Assembly: GCA_018713145.1 (NCBI GenBank)
Contig: DVFP01000013.1
Span: forward strand, 180,153 to 244,152
From: Candidatus Scybalocola faecavium
Lineage (GTDB): Bacteria; Bacillota; Clostridia; Lachnospirales; Lachnospiraceae
Direction: 5' to 3'
DNA: 64,000 nucleotides
Numbering within the stretch: position 1 is the stretch's first letter; each line of letters starts with the position of its first letter. Both the position numbers and the translations under genes were made by a program. Of this stretch, positions 18,505 to 26,654 are shown piece after piece. A model generated the notes under the pieces. The model was not told the DNA's origin and made no database searches. It worked only from the letters and a program-made list of their open reading frames with translations.

Positions 18505-18855
18505 TTGAAGGTTTCATTTTTGCACCTGCGGGAAGGCGCGGTTCAGATGGAAGCACAGGCTGCCCGGATTGAGGCAGTATCCGGACAGATGGAAAAAATC
18601 ATATCCTTATTACAGTGCCAGGCCTCCCTGGCTCCGGTTGCAGGGAGCCTGAAAGGGCGCCGGGAGCCTTTGGCTGATCAGATCCGCACCTTAAAGACCA
18701 TGGCAAAAGCCCTGGAATCGGCGGCAGACCGATACGGCCAAAGTGAGACCGCCATTGAAGAGCAGTATGAGGAAGGCGGCGGACAGGTGTTTGCCACAGG
18801 GTATGTGGCATATACGATCCCCAGACTATACATGAACGTCATTGGGGGATCCTAA
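18505..18855 (+). CDS. Small helical LXG-like protein
   Basis: A 116-residue protein starting with TTG after AAGGGAGG. Residues 1-95 are two long helices; the layout (basic start, MEAQAARIEAVSGQMEKI, a break, then RRLs-like spacing ending RYGQSETAIEEQ) parallels the first 95 residues of the toxin-like protein at 24461, which ends its helical part with RYQSCESAIS. It lacks a WXG turn. I interpret it as a stand-alone LXG-type targeting module or partner protein. The match is weak and by eye. Confidence 0.6.
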   Translation: MKVSFLHLREGAVQMEAQAARIEAVSGQMEKIISLLQCQASLAPVAGSLKGRREPLADQIRTLKTMAKALESAADRYGQSETAIEEQYEEGGGQVFATGYVAYTIPRLYMNVIGGS

Positions 18856-18869
18856 TGGAGGTGTAAAAA

Positions 18870-19172
18870 ATGGCAGATCTTTTGGAGATCAATGTTTCTG
18901 CATTATCCTCAGATATACAGTCTTTAGAAGGGCTTATATCTTCGGGCACTTCAGATCTGGGCAGCTTAAAGGAAAGTATAGAAAATTTAAGCAGTACATG
19001 GTCCGGTCTGGCCCATGATACCTTTTATGAACAGGTGTCCCAGGATCTTGCAGTGATGGAGGAGGTTTTTTCATCCCTCCAGGCTTATAAAGAACATATG
19101 GAATATGCAGTTAAAGAATACAATCAGTGTGAACAGGATGTTTACGATATGGTAGCATCCATTCCGGTATAG
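18870..19172 (+). CDS. WXG100 protein 1
   Basis: A 100-residue helical hairpin protein with the W-S-G turn (residues 44-46, in SSTWSGLAHD) and a C-terminal YNQCE that fits the YxxxD/E secretion signal. Such proteins form dimers exported by EssC. It starts 15 bp after the LXG-like gene with a GGAGGTG ribosome site. Confidence 0.92.
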   Translation: MADLLEINVSALSSDIQSLEGLISSGTSDLGSLKESIENLSSTWSGLAHDTFYEQVSQDLAVMEEVFSSLQAYKEHMEYAVKEYNQCEQDVYDMVASIPV

Positions 19173-19183
19173 GAGGTGTGTCT

Positions 19184-19525
19184 ATGGCATCAGGTTCAGG
19201 CGGCGTTTATGAAGGCATAACGGTAAAAGTATCCGGGGAGGCCTTAAAGACGGCAGCTGAAAATGCCCAAAGCCGTATTAATAAAATGGTCCAGGTCTTT
19301 GAATCCATAGACCGGCTGGTGGCCAGAAGCTCATCCTACTGGATCGGCGAGGCCGGGGATGCCCACCGGAGGGCCTATGAAAGCCGGAAGGAAGAGATCC
19401 AGGCAGCTTTAAAGCGGCTGAAAGAGCATCCCGGCGACTTGCTGAGCATGGCGTCTGTATATGATTCGGCAGAAAGCGCAGCCAGGGATCTGGCGGCAGG
19501 GCTGCCTTCAGATGTGCTCAGTTAG
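19184..19525 (+). CDS. WXG100 protein 2
   Basis: A 113-residue WXG100-type protein with W-I-G in SSYWIGEAGD and YDSAE as a YxxxD/E-type signal near the end. The start is ATG 19184, seven bases after AGGAGG (19171-19176); the GTG at 19178 is too close to that site. The tail GLPSDVLS resembles GLPTDALV in WXG100 protein 5, suggesting related partner recognition. Confidence 0.9.
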   Translation: MASGSGGVYEGITVKVSGEALKTAAENAQSRINKMVQVFESIDRLVARSSSYWIGEAGDAHRRAYESRKEEIQAALKRLKEHPGDLLSMASVYDSAESAARDLAAGLPSDVLS

Positions 19526-19539
19526 AAAGGGGACAGGAT

Positions 19540-19866
19540 ATGGCACAATTAAGCAAGACCACCATTGAGATCAATTTTAAAAATGCCTGCAATCAGGCAT
19601 CCCAGCTGGAGCAGCTTGCTCAGGAGCTGAACCAGATCGCAGCCAGCCAGCTTTCAGGAACTTTACAAAGCGTGGCCGGTTCCTGGAAAGGAGACAGCGC
19701 CAATCTGTTCCTTCAAAAAGGAAATTCCCTGGTGGATCAGATCAGCGCCAGCGCCCAGGCGCTTAAAGACGCAGCAGCCAGCATTAAGACCATTGCAAAA
19801 AATACTTACAATGCGGAGATGCGGGCTCTGGAGCTGGCAAGGATCCGGGAATCAGAGCAAATATAG
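19540..19866 (+). CDS. WXG100 protein 3
   Basis: A 108-residue helical hairpin protein with W-K-G in AGSWKGDSAN. Unlike its neighbours it has no clear YxxxD/E near the C-terminus (NTYNAEMRALE lies there), so it may be the partner without signal in a heterodimer. AAAGGGGACAGGAT precedes the ATG. Confidence 0.9.
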   Translation: MAQLSKTTIEINFKNACNQASQLEQLAQELNQIAASQLSGTLQSVAGSWKGDSANLFLQKGNSLVDQISASAQALKDAAASIKTIAKNTYNAEMRALELARIRESEQI

Positions 19867-19916
19867 CAAGTCATTGATCCGCGATAGCGGAAGGATAGAA
19901 AGAGGAGGATTATATT

Positions 19917-20216
19917 ATGTCACAATTTCAGGTAACAGCAGCAGAACTGAACCGTCAGGCAGAAACATTGACTCAGTTAAATCAGAGCCTGCAGGCACAG
20001 ATCACAGCCTTGGAAAATACAGAGGCTTCTCTGATGACTATGTGGGAAGGCGAAGCCAAGAATACATTTCACAATGCATTTCAGACAGACAAGGCTAAGA
20101 TGACTAATTTTAAAACAGCGATTGACCAGTATGTTACAGCCCTTCAGAATATTGCTCAAAAATATTCTCAGGCAGAAGCAACCAATGTGAACACTGCAAG
20201 CACAAGGACTGTTTAA
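19917..20216 (+). CDS. WXG100 protein 4
   Basis: A 99-residue protein with W-E-G in LMTMWEGEAKN and KYSQAE as YxxxD/E signal. It follows a strong AGAGGAGG site. Its codon use and composition (Gln/Thr/Ala-rich) look like those of a highly expressed small secreted protein. Confidence 0.93.
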   Translation: MSQFQVTAAELNRQAETLTQLNQSLQAQITALENTEASLMTMWEGEAKNTFHNAFQTDKAKMTNFKTAIDQYVTALQNIAQKYSQAEATNVNTASTRTV

Positions 20217-20225
20217 AGGAGGAGA

Positions 20226-20546
20226 ATGATCATGGAAGGTATCTTAAATGTAACACCGGAAAAGCTTATTTCAACAGCACAGGAATTTTCAGCCAGCGGA
20301 CAGACTGTCAGCAGCCTGACTCAGCAGATGACCACCATCGTTCAAGGGATGAGCAGCTCCTGGCAGGGGGAAGCGTCCACTGCATATATTAATAAATTTA
20401 ATCAGCTTCAGGATGATATTGAGAAACTTAACCGGATGATCCAGGAGCATGTAACAGACCTGAATGAAATGGCAAGAGTTTACCAGGAAGCTGAATCTGC
20501 CAACGTAGAAGTGGCCTCCGGCCTGCCAACGGATGCTCTTGTATAA
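20226..20546 (+). CDS. WXG100 protein 5
   Basis: A 106-residue protein with W-Q-G in SSSWQGEAST and VYQEAE as YxxxD/E signal. An alternative start at ATG 20232 is better spaced from AAGGAGG, so the first two residues are uncertain. It is the last gene of the five-member WXG100 array. Confidence 0.92.
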   Translation: MIMEGILNVTPEKLISTAQEFSASGQTVSSLTQQMTTIVQGMSSSWQGEASTAYINKFNQLQDDIEKLNRMIQEHVTDLNEMARVYQEAESANVEVASGLPTDALV

Positions 20547-20597
20547 GACAGCATATGCGGTAATGCTTATAAACCGCGGGAATAACCTTCAGCAAGC

Positions 20598-20621
20598 GGC
20601 GCCGGGATGTATCCCGACGCC
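20598..20621 (+). terminator. Hairpin after the WXG100 array, possible partial terminator
   Basis: GGCGCCGGGAT (20598-20608) pairs with ATCCCGACGCC (20611-20621) with one mismatch, followed by TTGTTG. The weak T-tract suggests partial termination, which would lower expression of the phosphatase and kinase genes relative to the WXG100 genes. Confidence 0.5.
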
Positions 20622-20648
20622 TTGTTGAGCCTATGGAGGAATTTAAGC

Positions 20649-21440
20649 ATGAGCTTTACAGTTATTTCGGCCGGTGTGACCAATCATGGCCGTGTCCGGT
20701 CCAATAATGAGGATAACCTGTATTTTTCCGGAAAATATCTGGCGCCGGGAACGCTGGATCTAAAGACCATCATGTGCAGCAGCCAGGACACGGAAGATCC
20801 GGTATGCGCCGCTGTATTTGACGGCATGGGAGGAGAAAATGCCGGTGAAAAGGCATCCCTTACGGCTGCATCTGTTTTTGCTGCATGCGTAGACCAGCTG
20901 GATACAGTGATCAAGGCTCCAAAGGATTTTCTTAAAGAAGCCTGCTATACTATGAATCAGGCTGTGGTGGATCAGGCCCGGTCCGAAGGCCTTGGACAGA
21001 CCGGGACTACGGCGGCGATCCTGTATTTGTGGCAGGACATGGCCTATATTTGCAATGTGGGAGACAGCCTGATCTTCCGGCTGCGGGAAAATGTGATGAA
21101 GCAGATCAGCAAATCCCACACCAATGCGGAATTTTTAAAAAGTCAGGGCCTGGAAGGGAGAAAACCGGTGCTCACCCAGTTTATCGGTGTGCCGGAGGAT
21201 GAGATGACCATTGAGCCCTACGTGGCCAAAGGCCGCCTTCTGGAAGGGGATCGGTTCCTTGTGTGCAGTGACGGCCTAACGGATATGGTCTCCATGGAAG
21301 ATATTGCCACCTGTCTCTACCATGCCCCCACTCCCCAGGACGCTGTAGCCGGCCTGGCCGACATGGCCCTAAACGCCGGAGGAAAAGACAACATTACTTT
21401 GATCGTCTGCGAAATCCACCCCACCTTTACGAATCTGTAA
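20649..21440 (+). CDS. PPM/PP2C-family Ser/Thr protein phosphatase
   Basis: A 263-residue metal-dependent phosphatase, predicted to reverse the action of the two kinases in this locus. Motifs: RSNNEDN, FDGMGGENAG, GTTAAILYLW, NVGDSLIFRL, CSDGLTDM and GGKDNITLIV, giving the usual metal-binding aspartates. The start is ATG 20649 after ATGGAGG; the longer frame from 20607 adds residues unlike the family. The kinase gene follows 150 bp later. Confidence 0.93.
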   Translation: MSFTVISAGVTNHGRVRSNNEDNLYFSGKYLAPGTLDLKTIMCSSQDTEDPVCAAVFDGMGGENAGEKASLTAASVFAACVDQLDTVIKAPKDFLKEACYTMNQAVVDQARSEGLGQTGTTAAILYLWQDMAYICNVGDSLIFRLRENVMKQISKSHTNAEFLKSQGLEGRKPVLTQFIGVPEDEMTIEPYVAKGRLLEGDRFLVCSDGLTDMVSMEDIATCLYHAPTPQDAVAGLADMALNAGGKDNITLIVCEIHPTFTNL

Positions 21441-21545
21441 GAAAATGATACAATGACTATTATATGGTCCGCTGACAGTTATGACCGGTCTGTCCGGTAT
21501 AATGCAGTTAATGATACGATCCGGACGGATGGAAAGCGGACTGTT

Positions 21546-21575
21546 TTGATAACTTGGGATTTCTACTCATAGAAT
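21546..21575 (+). promoter_or_regulatory. Possible internal promoter before kinase 1
   Basis: TTGATA (21546-21551), an 18-bp spacer and TAGAAT (21570-21575), about 20 bp before the ATG. Confidence 0.45.
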
Positions 21576-21593
21576 AACAGGAAGGGAATAGCT

Positions 21594-24380
21594 ATGGCAG
21601 ATGTCATTTTAGAAAATATATGGCCGAACTGGCACATTGAAAAGCTGATCGGCACCGGCTCTTTTGGGGCGGTATATAAGGCAAAGCGTACCGGTTTTGG
21701 CTTTGAACACGACTTTTATTCTGCGGTGAAGATTATCCGGGTTCCTTCTGAGGATTCAGAGATTCGGGGACTTTTAGCCGATGGGATGAGCACCCAGCAG
21801 GTGGCGGCCTATTATGAAAGCGCTCTTAAAGGCCTGGTCAGTGAGATCGAGCTGATGGAATCCTTAAAAGGTTCGCCCAATGTAGTAACCATTGAGGATT
21901 ATGAGGTAAGGAAAAATGCCGATGGTATTGGCTGGACGATTTATATCCGTATGGAGCTTTTGAAAAATCTCAACCAGTACCGGACCGAGCATCCATTAAG
22001 TGTGGATGATATTGTCCACCTGGGGATTGATATGTGTTCTGCCCTGGAATACTGTGCCAAAAAACAGATCGTTCACCGGGATATTAAACCGGATAATATT
22101 TTTGTTAATGAATTTGGGGATTTTAAGCTGGGGGATTTTGGCATTGCCCGTCATTTGGAAATGACCAGCGCCCACCTTTCCCAGAAGGGAACCAGCAACT
22201 ATATGGCGCCGGAGATTTACCGGGGGGAGCCTTATAACGCTACCGTGGATATTTATTCACTTGGTATTGTTTTATACCGGCTTTTAAACCGGGGACGGCT
22301 GCCTTTTATGCCGCCCTACCCTAAACCGATCTCCTATGAAGATAATGAAAATGCCATGGCCCGCCGTTTAAACGGGGAGCCGATGCCGGAACCGGCGGAA
22401 GGGGGAAAGCTGCTGGCAGATATTGTCCGCAGGGCATGCAGCGCGGATGTGAATTTCCGCTACAATAACCCTACGGATATGAAAAATGATCTGATCCGGT
22501 GGCAGGTATCCGGGCAGCACGCTCAAGGCGCCGGTGTGGAAACCGGGATCATTCCGCCTTTGGATGTGGAAAATTCAGGCAGCAGAAGCGCCACAAGTGA
22601 TTTTAATCAAAGCGGCCAGCCTTATGATCCGGGACAGTATGCCCGGCAAACGGGCTATGCTCAGCAGACCGGATACGCTCAGCAGACGGGCTTTGCACAG
22701 AATCAGGAACAGACGGGATATACCCAAAACCATGAGCACACCCGATATATGTTTGGGGAGGGCCGCGGCCGGGATGGTGCCGGGGGCAGCCCCTACGGCG
22801 GCAATAACGGCTATAGCGCCGGCGCAGACGGCGGCTACGATTACGGCGGCTCTGTCAATGGCAGCGGGGCTTTCGGAAACGGCCAGGCAGGCGGAGTAAA
22901 TGGCCCAAACGGCGTCAGCGGAAACGGCGGTTTGGCCTATGGAGGAAACCAGGAAAAGAAATCCGGCATCCGGCCATGGCAGATCCTTCTTTGCTGTCTG
23001 ACAGGGGTCATAGTCCTGTTTGTGATCGTTTATTTCTGCATCCCCTTCGGTCATGGGGAAACATTGTTTAATAAGACCATATATGCCATTTCAGATACAG
23101 ACACCCGGTTTGACAGCGCCATGTCTAAAGGAGATCGGGCCTACGAAAAGGGAGATTACCAGGAGGCATTGTATTTTTATCAGGATCGGGCTTTGGAAGA
23201 AAAGCCAAGATCCCTGGAAGCATGGATCGCTCTTTTGCGGACCCATACCGCAGATACTTCTGTATCTTCAGATCAGACATGGAACAACATGATCAGTGAT
23301 CTGGAATCCATCGGAAATCTCCAGTCCTCACCGGATGAGACCGGACAGAAGGAAATCGTGGATGCGGTAAATGTTTATATGGATGCCAGAGGCCAGGAGC
23401 TTTTAGATAAGTTTGACCAGGGGGATACATCCAATGCCCAGGCGGATGTTATGGCATTTTTTGACCAGTATAATCAGTGTACTCAGGCTGTGGCGGGGAA
23501 GGCGGACTGTTCCGGCGATAATGCCCAGTGGTATTTGTCTTTTTATAATGCCCTGTCCCAGATCAGCGGATGTGAGGATTATGCTAAGACCCTTTTGGCC
23601 GAAGGCAGCCAAAAGTACCCGGAGGATGAAAATCTGGCGTCTCTTCAGGGAGATGTGGATCAGGCAACCATTGCTCTGGGATATGATGATATTAATGATG
23701 CACTCTCTACAGGAGATTTTGATACAGCCTATGCAAAGGCTGAGGAATTATATGATACCATTGGAGAGGAAGAATATACAAATCTTGTAAACAGCATTGA
23801 TTATATTAAAGAGCGGACCAATTACTTAAATTCTTTAAAATCCATGCTGGATTCCGGAGATTACAGCGGTATTGCCCATGCGGTAGTCCAGGAGTCGGAC
23901 AGCGGCGGCATCAGCTCATGCTATCTTATCGACGGAATCTATAAAAATACAGTCAGTGAAGGTACAGGCATCCTTTATGACAGCAATGGTCTTTACTATG
24001 GAGGCATTAAGGATGATAAACGTTATGGCAGCGGCATCCAGGTGAAATGCTATTCTGATGGAAGTTATGAGATTTTAGATGGAAACTGGGACGGCCAGCC
24101 TAACGGAAATTGCACCTATACCTGGTGGATCAGTGACGGAACTCAGGCCACAGTAACAGGAAACTTTACCGACGGGTATGAGGACGGGACCATGACTATT
24201 GCCTGGCGTCAGGATGGGCAGGATTTTACAGCCACCTATACAGCCACCATGGGGACTTATACGCCTATTGAGCAGGATGAAAGCGGCGCATATATTTATG
24301 CTATTGCTTATGATGCGGAAGGTTCATCTTACTGGTGGTCCACTACCCAGCTTGAAGGTAATGGATGCTTTGTAAACTGA
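21594..24380 (+). CDS. Membrane Ser/Thr protein kinase with TPR-like and MORN-like extracytoplasmic region
   Basis: A 928-residue protein. The N-terminal kinase (about 1-300) has the complete catalytic set: GTGSFGAVYK, the lysine in AVKII, the glutamate in SEIELME, HRDIKPDN, GDFGIAR and YMAPE. A Gly/Gln/Tyr-rich linker (310-455) includes tandem TGYAQQ repeats. One membrane segment (about 459-484) leads to an outer part with TPR-like helices (500-750, for example YEKGDYQEALYFY) and MORN-like Gly-Tyr repeats (780-860). This topology, kinase-fold/TM/TPR-like, is that of the core type VII protein EssB/YukC, except that EssB carries a pseudokinase. It may thus replace EssB or sense export; that is inference. 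Confidence 0.9.
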   Translation: MADVILENIWPNWHIEKLIGTGSFGAVYKAKRTGFGFEHDFYSAVKIIRVPSEDSEIRGLLADGMSTQQVAAYYESALKGLVSEIELMESLKGSPNVVTIEDYEVRKNADGIGWTIYIRMELLKNLNQYRTEHPLSVDDIVHLGIDMCSALEYCAKKQIVHRDIKPDNIFVNEFGDFKLGDFGIARHLEMTSAHLSQKGTSNYMAPEIYRGEPYNATVDIYSLGIVLYRLLNRGRLPFMPPYPKPISYEDNENAMARRLNGEPMPEPAEGGKLLADIVRRACSADVNFRYNNPTDMKNDLIRWQVSGQHAQGAGVETGIIPPLDVENSGSRSATSDFNQSGQPYDPGQYARQTGYAQQTGYAQQTGFAQNQEQTGYTQNHEHTRYMFGEGRGRDGAGGSPYGGNNGYSAGADGGYDYGGSVNGSGAFGNGQAGGVNGPNGVSGNGGLAYGGNQEKKSGIRPWQILLCCLTGVIVLFVIVYFCIPFGHGETLFNKTIYAISDTDTRFDSAMSKGDRAYEKGDYQEALYFYQDRALEEKPRSLEAWIALLRTHTADTSVSSDQTWNNMISDLESIGNLQSSPDETGQKEIVDAVNVYMDARGQELLDKFDQGDTSNAQADVMAFFDQYNQCTQAVAGKADCSGDNAQWYLSFYNALSQISGCEDYAKTLLAEGSQKYPEDENLASLQGDVDQATIALGYDDINDALSTGDFDTAYAKAEELYDTIGEEEYTNLVNSIDYIKERTNYLNSLKSMLDSGDYSGIAHAVVQESDSGGISSCYLIDGIYKNTVSEGTGILYDSNGLYYGGIKDDKRYGSGIQVKCYSDGSYEILDGNWDGQPNGNCTYTWWISDGTQATVTGNFTDGYEDGTMTIAWRQDGQDFTATYTATMGTYTPIEQDESGAYIYAIAYDAEGSSYWWSTTQLEGNGCFVN

Positions 24381-24460
24381 TCGTTTAGACCGGTCTGCCT
24401 TTTTGGCAGATTCCGGCGATTCTGATGTGAAAAATCAAGGGACAAGGGAGGGACAAAGGG

Positions 24461-25645
24461 ATGAATACATTAACCGTCCGGTGGTCTGCCATGGATGGGG
24501 CAGCCCAGAACATGGATCAGATTGGAAAGCGTCTGGGGACCATTGCTTCCAGTATTTCTAATACCAGCCGGAACTTAAGCTTTTCCGGGGCATCTTCCGG
24601 GAATCTTTCCCGCAGGTTAAAAACCATTTCCCAGGATCTTTCGGGAGAAAGACAGACCATATCCAGCTTGGGAAATGTTTTAGCTCGGGCTAAAAGCAGG
24701 TATCAGTCCTGTGAAAGTGCCATTAGCGGAGAGACTCAAAAGGATGGGCTGCAGGCCGTTCTTCAGATCATAAGAAATCCTGCCATTTTGGCAATGCTGG
24801 ATAGTAAAGATGAAAACGGCGTTTCTATGGTGGAAAAACTGTTAAAAGACGCAATCGGCGAGTTTGGCGCCCTGGGCAAGGGTGCCGGCGGCGTGCTTGA
24901 CCTTCTTGACGGGGATAAGAGCAATGGAGAAAAGGCAGTAGATGCCGGCTCAGCCAGCGCAGGCATTTTAGGAGTTATTGGCTCATGGATGAGCCAGGGC
25001 ATGAAAAAAGATGAAATCATGGACTATCTTTTAGGTATTAATGAGAAAGTCATTCCTGAGGACACTACGTTTTGGAATGCCCTTAAAAAGGAGTTTTCCG
25101 AGTATGCCTTTGAAAACAGCGATGATATGACCAAGGCGGCAAAAATCGGAGACCGGCTGTCCGTAGGTGCAAAATGGGCCGGCGGTATCCTTTCTTTGGC
25201 CGGAAATGCTTTTGATAATTATGAGGAGTATAGTGAGGAAGGCATTTCTGCCGGTCGTGCTGTAGCAGAGACCGTGACAGAAACCGCTGTGGATATTGGA
25301 ACCGATGCGATCCTCACTGCAGGCGTTACTGCCGGACTGGCAGCGTTAGGGTTTACTGCGGCTCCGGCTTTGGTTGTTGGCGGCGGTGTCGTCCTGGCCA
25401 AATGGGGCCTGGATTGTTTATGTGAAAATTTATGGGGCAAGGACTTTACGGAAACCGTTTCCGATGGCATCCTGGATATGGGTGAAGCTATTGCGGACGG
25501 CGCAAAAGACCTGGCTTCCAATGTAGCTGACGGGGCTAAAAAGGTGTGCGATGCTGTAGGAGATGCTGTAGGCAAGACGGCGAAGAATATTACCGATGGG
25601 GTATCCGCTGCCTGGGGATCTTTTACAAGCTGGGCCTTTGGCTGA
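24461..25645 (+). CDS. LXG-like type VII substrate with glycine-rich hydrophobic C-terminus
   Basis: A 394-residue protein. Residues 1-95 form a helical targeting region ending KSRYQSCESAIS. The middle (110-260) is mixed helical. Residues about 268-310 are Ala/Gly/Val-rich and hydrophobic (TDAILTAGVTAGLAALGFTA then VVGGGVVLAKWGLD), and the tail has repeated amphipathic DGAKDLA/DGAKKVCDAV units. A small-residue hydrophobic stretch behind an LXG region is seen in membrane-acting type VII toxins of the TelE type, so it may be a pore-forming effector. A structural role is also possible, because no obvious immunity gene adjoins it. A DUF4176-like gene follows. Confidence 0.7.
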   Translation: MNTLTVRWSAMDGAAQNMDQIGKRLGTIASSISNTSRNLSFSGASSGNLSRRLKTISQDLSGERQTISSLGNVLARAKSRYQSCESAISGETQKDGLQAVLQIIRNPAILAMLDSKDENGVSMVEKLLKDAIGEFGALGKGAGGVLDLLDGDKSNGEKAVDAGSASAGILGVIGSWMSQGMKKDEIMDYLLGINEKVIPEDTTFWNALKKEFSEYAFENSDDMTKAAKIGDRLSVGAKWAGGILSLAGNAFDNYEEYSEEGISAGRAVAETVTETAVDIGTDAILTAGVTAGLAALGFTAAPALVVGGGVVLAKWGLDCLCENLWGKDFTETVSDGILDMGEAIADGAKDLASNVADGAKKVCDAVGDAVGKTAKNITDGVSAAWGSFTSWAFG

Positions 25646-25671
25646 TGTAAAAACAGGATTGGAGAAAAGCG

Positions 25672-25953
25672 ATGAATATTGAAAATTTGCTCCCTATTGG
25701 AAGCGTAGTTTTACTTAAAGGCGGGGTTAAGCGCCTGATGATCTATGGTGTGCGCCAGACGGATAAAAAGAGTCAGGTGGAATATGATTATATTGGCGTG
25801 CTGTACCCGGAAGGAAATATTGGGGACGATTACCAATATTTGTTTAACCATGATGATATTCAGGAGATTTATTTTAAAGGCTTTGAAGATGATGAGCGAG
25901 CCCGTTTCATAGAAAGGCTGAAGAATTATTATGACCGTGCAGACCATCAGTGA
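25672..25953 (+). CDS. DUF4176-like small protein of the LXG locus
   Basis: A 93-residue protein beginning MNIENLLPIGSVVLLKGG, with RLMIYGVRQ, YDYIGVLYPEGN and FNHDDIQEIYFKGF. This is the pattern of DUF4176, a family commonly encoded beside LXG toxins in Firmicutes type VII loci, where it may act as adaptor. The function is not established here. It starts 26 bp after the LXG-like gene, and its 3' end overlaps the next gene by 23 bp. Confidence 0.8.
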   Translation: MNIENLLPIGSVVLLKGGVKRLMIYGVRQTDKKSQVEYDYIGVLYPEGNIGDDYQYLFNHDDIQEIYFKGFEDDERARFIERLKNYYDRADHQ

Positions 25954-26491
25954 GCTTTGGGGCTGGCGTCCGCCTGCAGAGTGGGAGCTTAGGTTTATTG
26001 AAAGCAGTGTAGGCGGTGGACAGAGAAAAGACAGCAGATCCCGGATGATCACCGGGATTTTATGTCTTATGTTTGCATTTTTTATCCTTTGCGGCCTCGG
26101 AACCCTTACATTAAAAGGCCAGGCATCCATGGCCATGCTTGTTCTTTTTGGAATCATTGCTCTACTAGCAGTTGTGGGGGGCGTATCCTTGCTTACCCGG
26201 TCCGGAGAAAATCAGGCTGTCCCTGCAGATGTAAGACTTGCAGGCTGTCAGGTGTTGGACGCCTTTTGCATCCGGACGGATCACCGGGTAGACGGAAACA
26301 GCATCAGCCGGATCCGTGTCCGGGACAAGGTCGGACAGGAGTGCGCCCAGTGGCTTAATGCTCCCCGGAGCCTGGCCCGCAGCTTTGATGCCCAGGCCCA
26401 GCGGGAGCAGGTGCCTGTGCCGGTGTTTCCGGTGCTCATTGCCGCCTGGGAGGGGCAGTATCGTGTCCTGCCGCCGGTTGGGCCGCGATGA
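25931..26491 (+). CDS. Two-TM protein of unknown function in the type VII locus
   Basis: A 186-residue protein with a cytosolic N-terminus (about 38 residues), two adjacent membrane segments (ITGILCLMFAFFILCGLGTL and AMLVLFGIIALLAVVGGVSL) and a C-terminal domain of about 100 residues with beta-type pattern (CQVLDAFCIRTDHR, ISRIRVRDKVGQE). No family recognised. Overlap with the DUF4176-like gene indicates co-translation. It could be an immunity protein for the LXG-like product or a secretion accessory; both are guesses. Confidence 0.6.
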   Translation: MTVQTISELWGWRPPAEWELRFIESSVGGGQRKDSRSRMITGILCLMFAFFILCGLGTLTLKGQASMAMLVLFGIIALLAVVGGVSLLTRSGENQAVPADVRLAGCQVLDAFCIRTDHRVDGNSISRIRVRDKVGQECAQWLNAPRSLARSFDAQAQREQVPVPVFPVLIAAWEGQYRVLPPVGPR

Positions 26492-26654
26492 CGACGGAGG
26501 GCGGTTTATAGCCTGAAGGGCCGCAGGGGCCGCCGGGGCCGCCGGGGTGCGATGACGGCAGAAAGCGGCCGAGGGCGTCAGCGGCAAAGAGTGCCAGTGG
26601 GGGTTGCGGCTGTCAGGCAAACATTCCAAACAGAAAAATGAGGAGATTATTGAA

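Noticed and set aside
22640..22740. CRISPR-like or other DNA repeat array in the kinase 1 gene
   Set aside because: The repeats are coding (TGYAQQ units of the linker), imperfect and in frame, without spacer structure.
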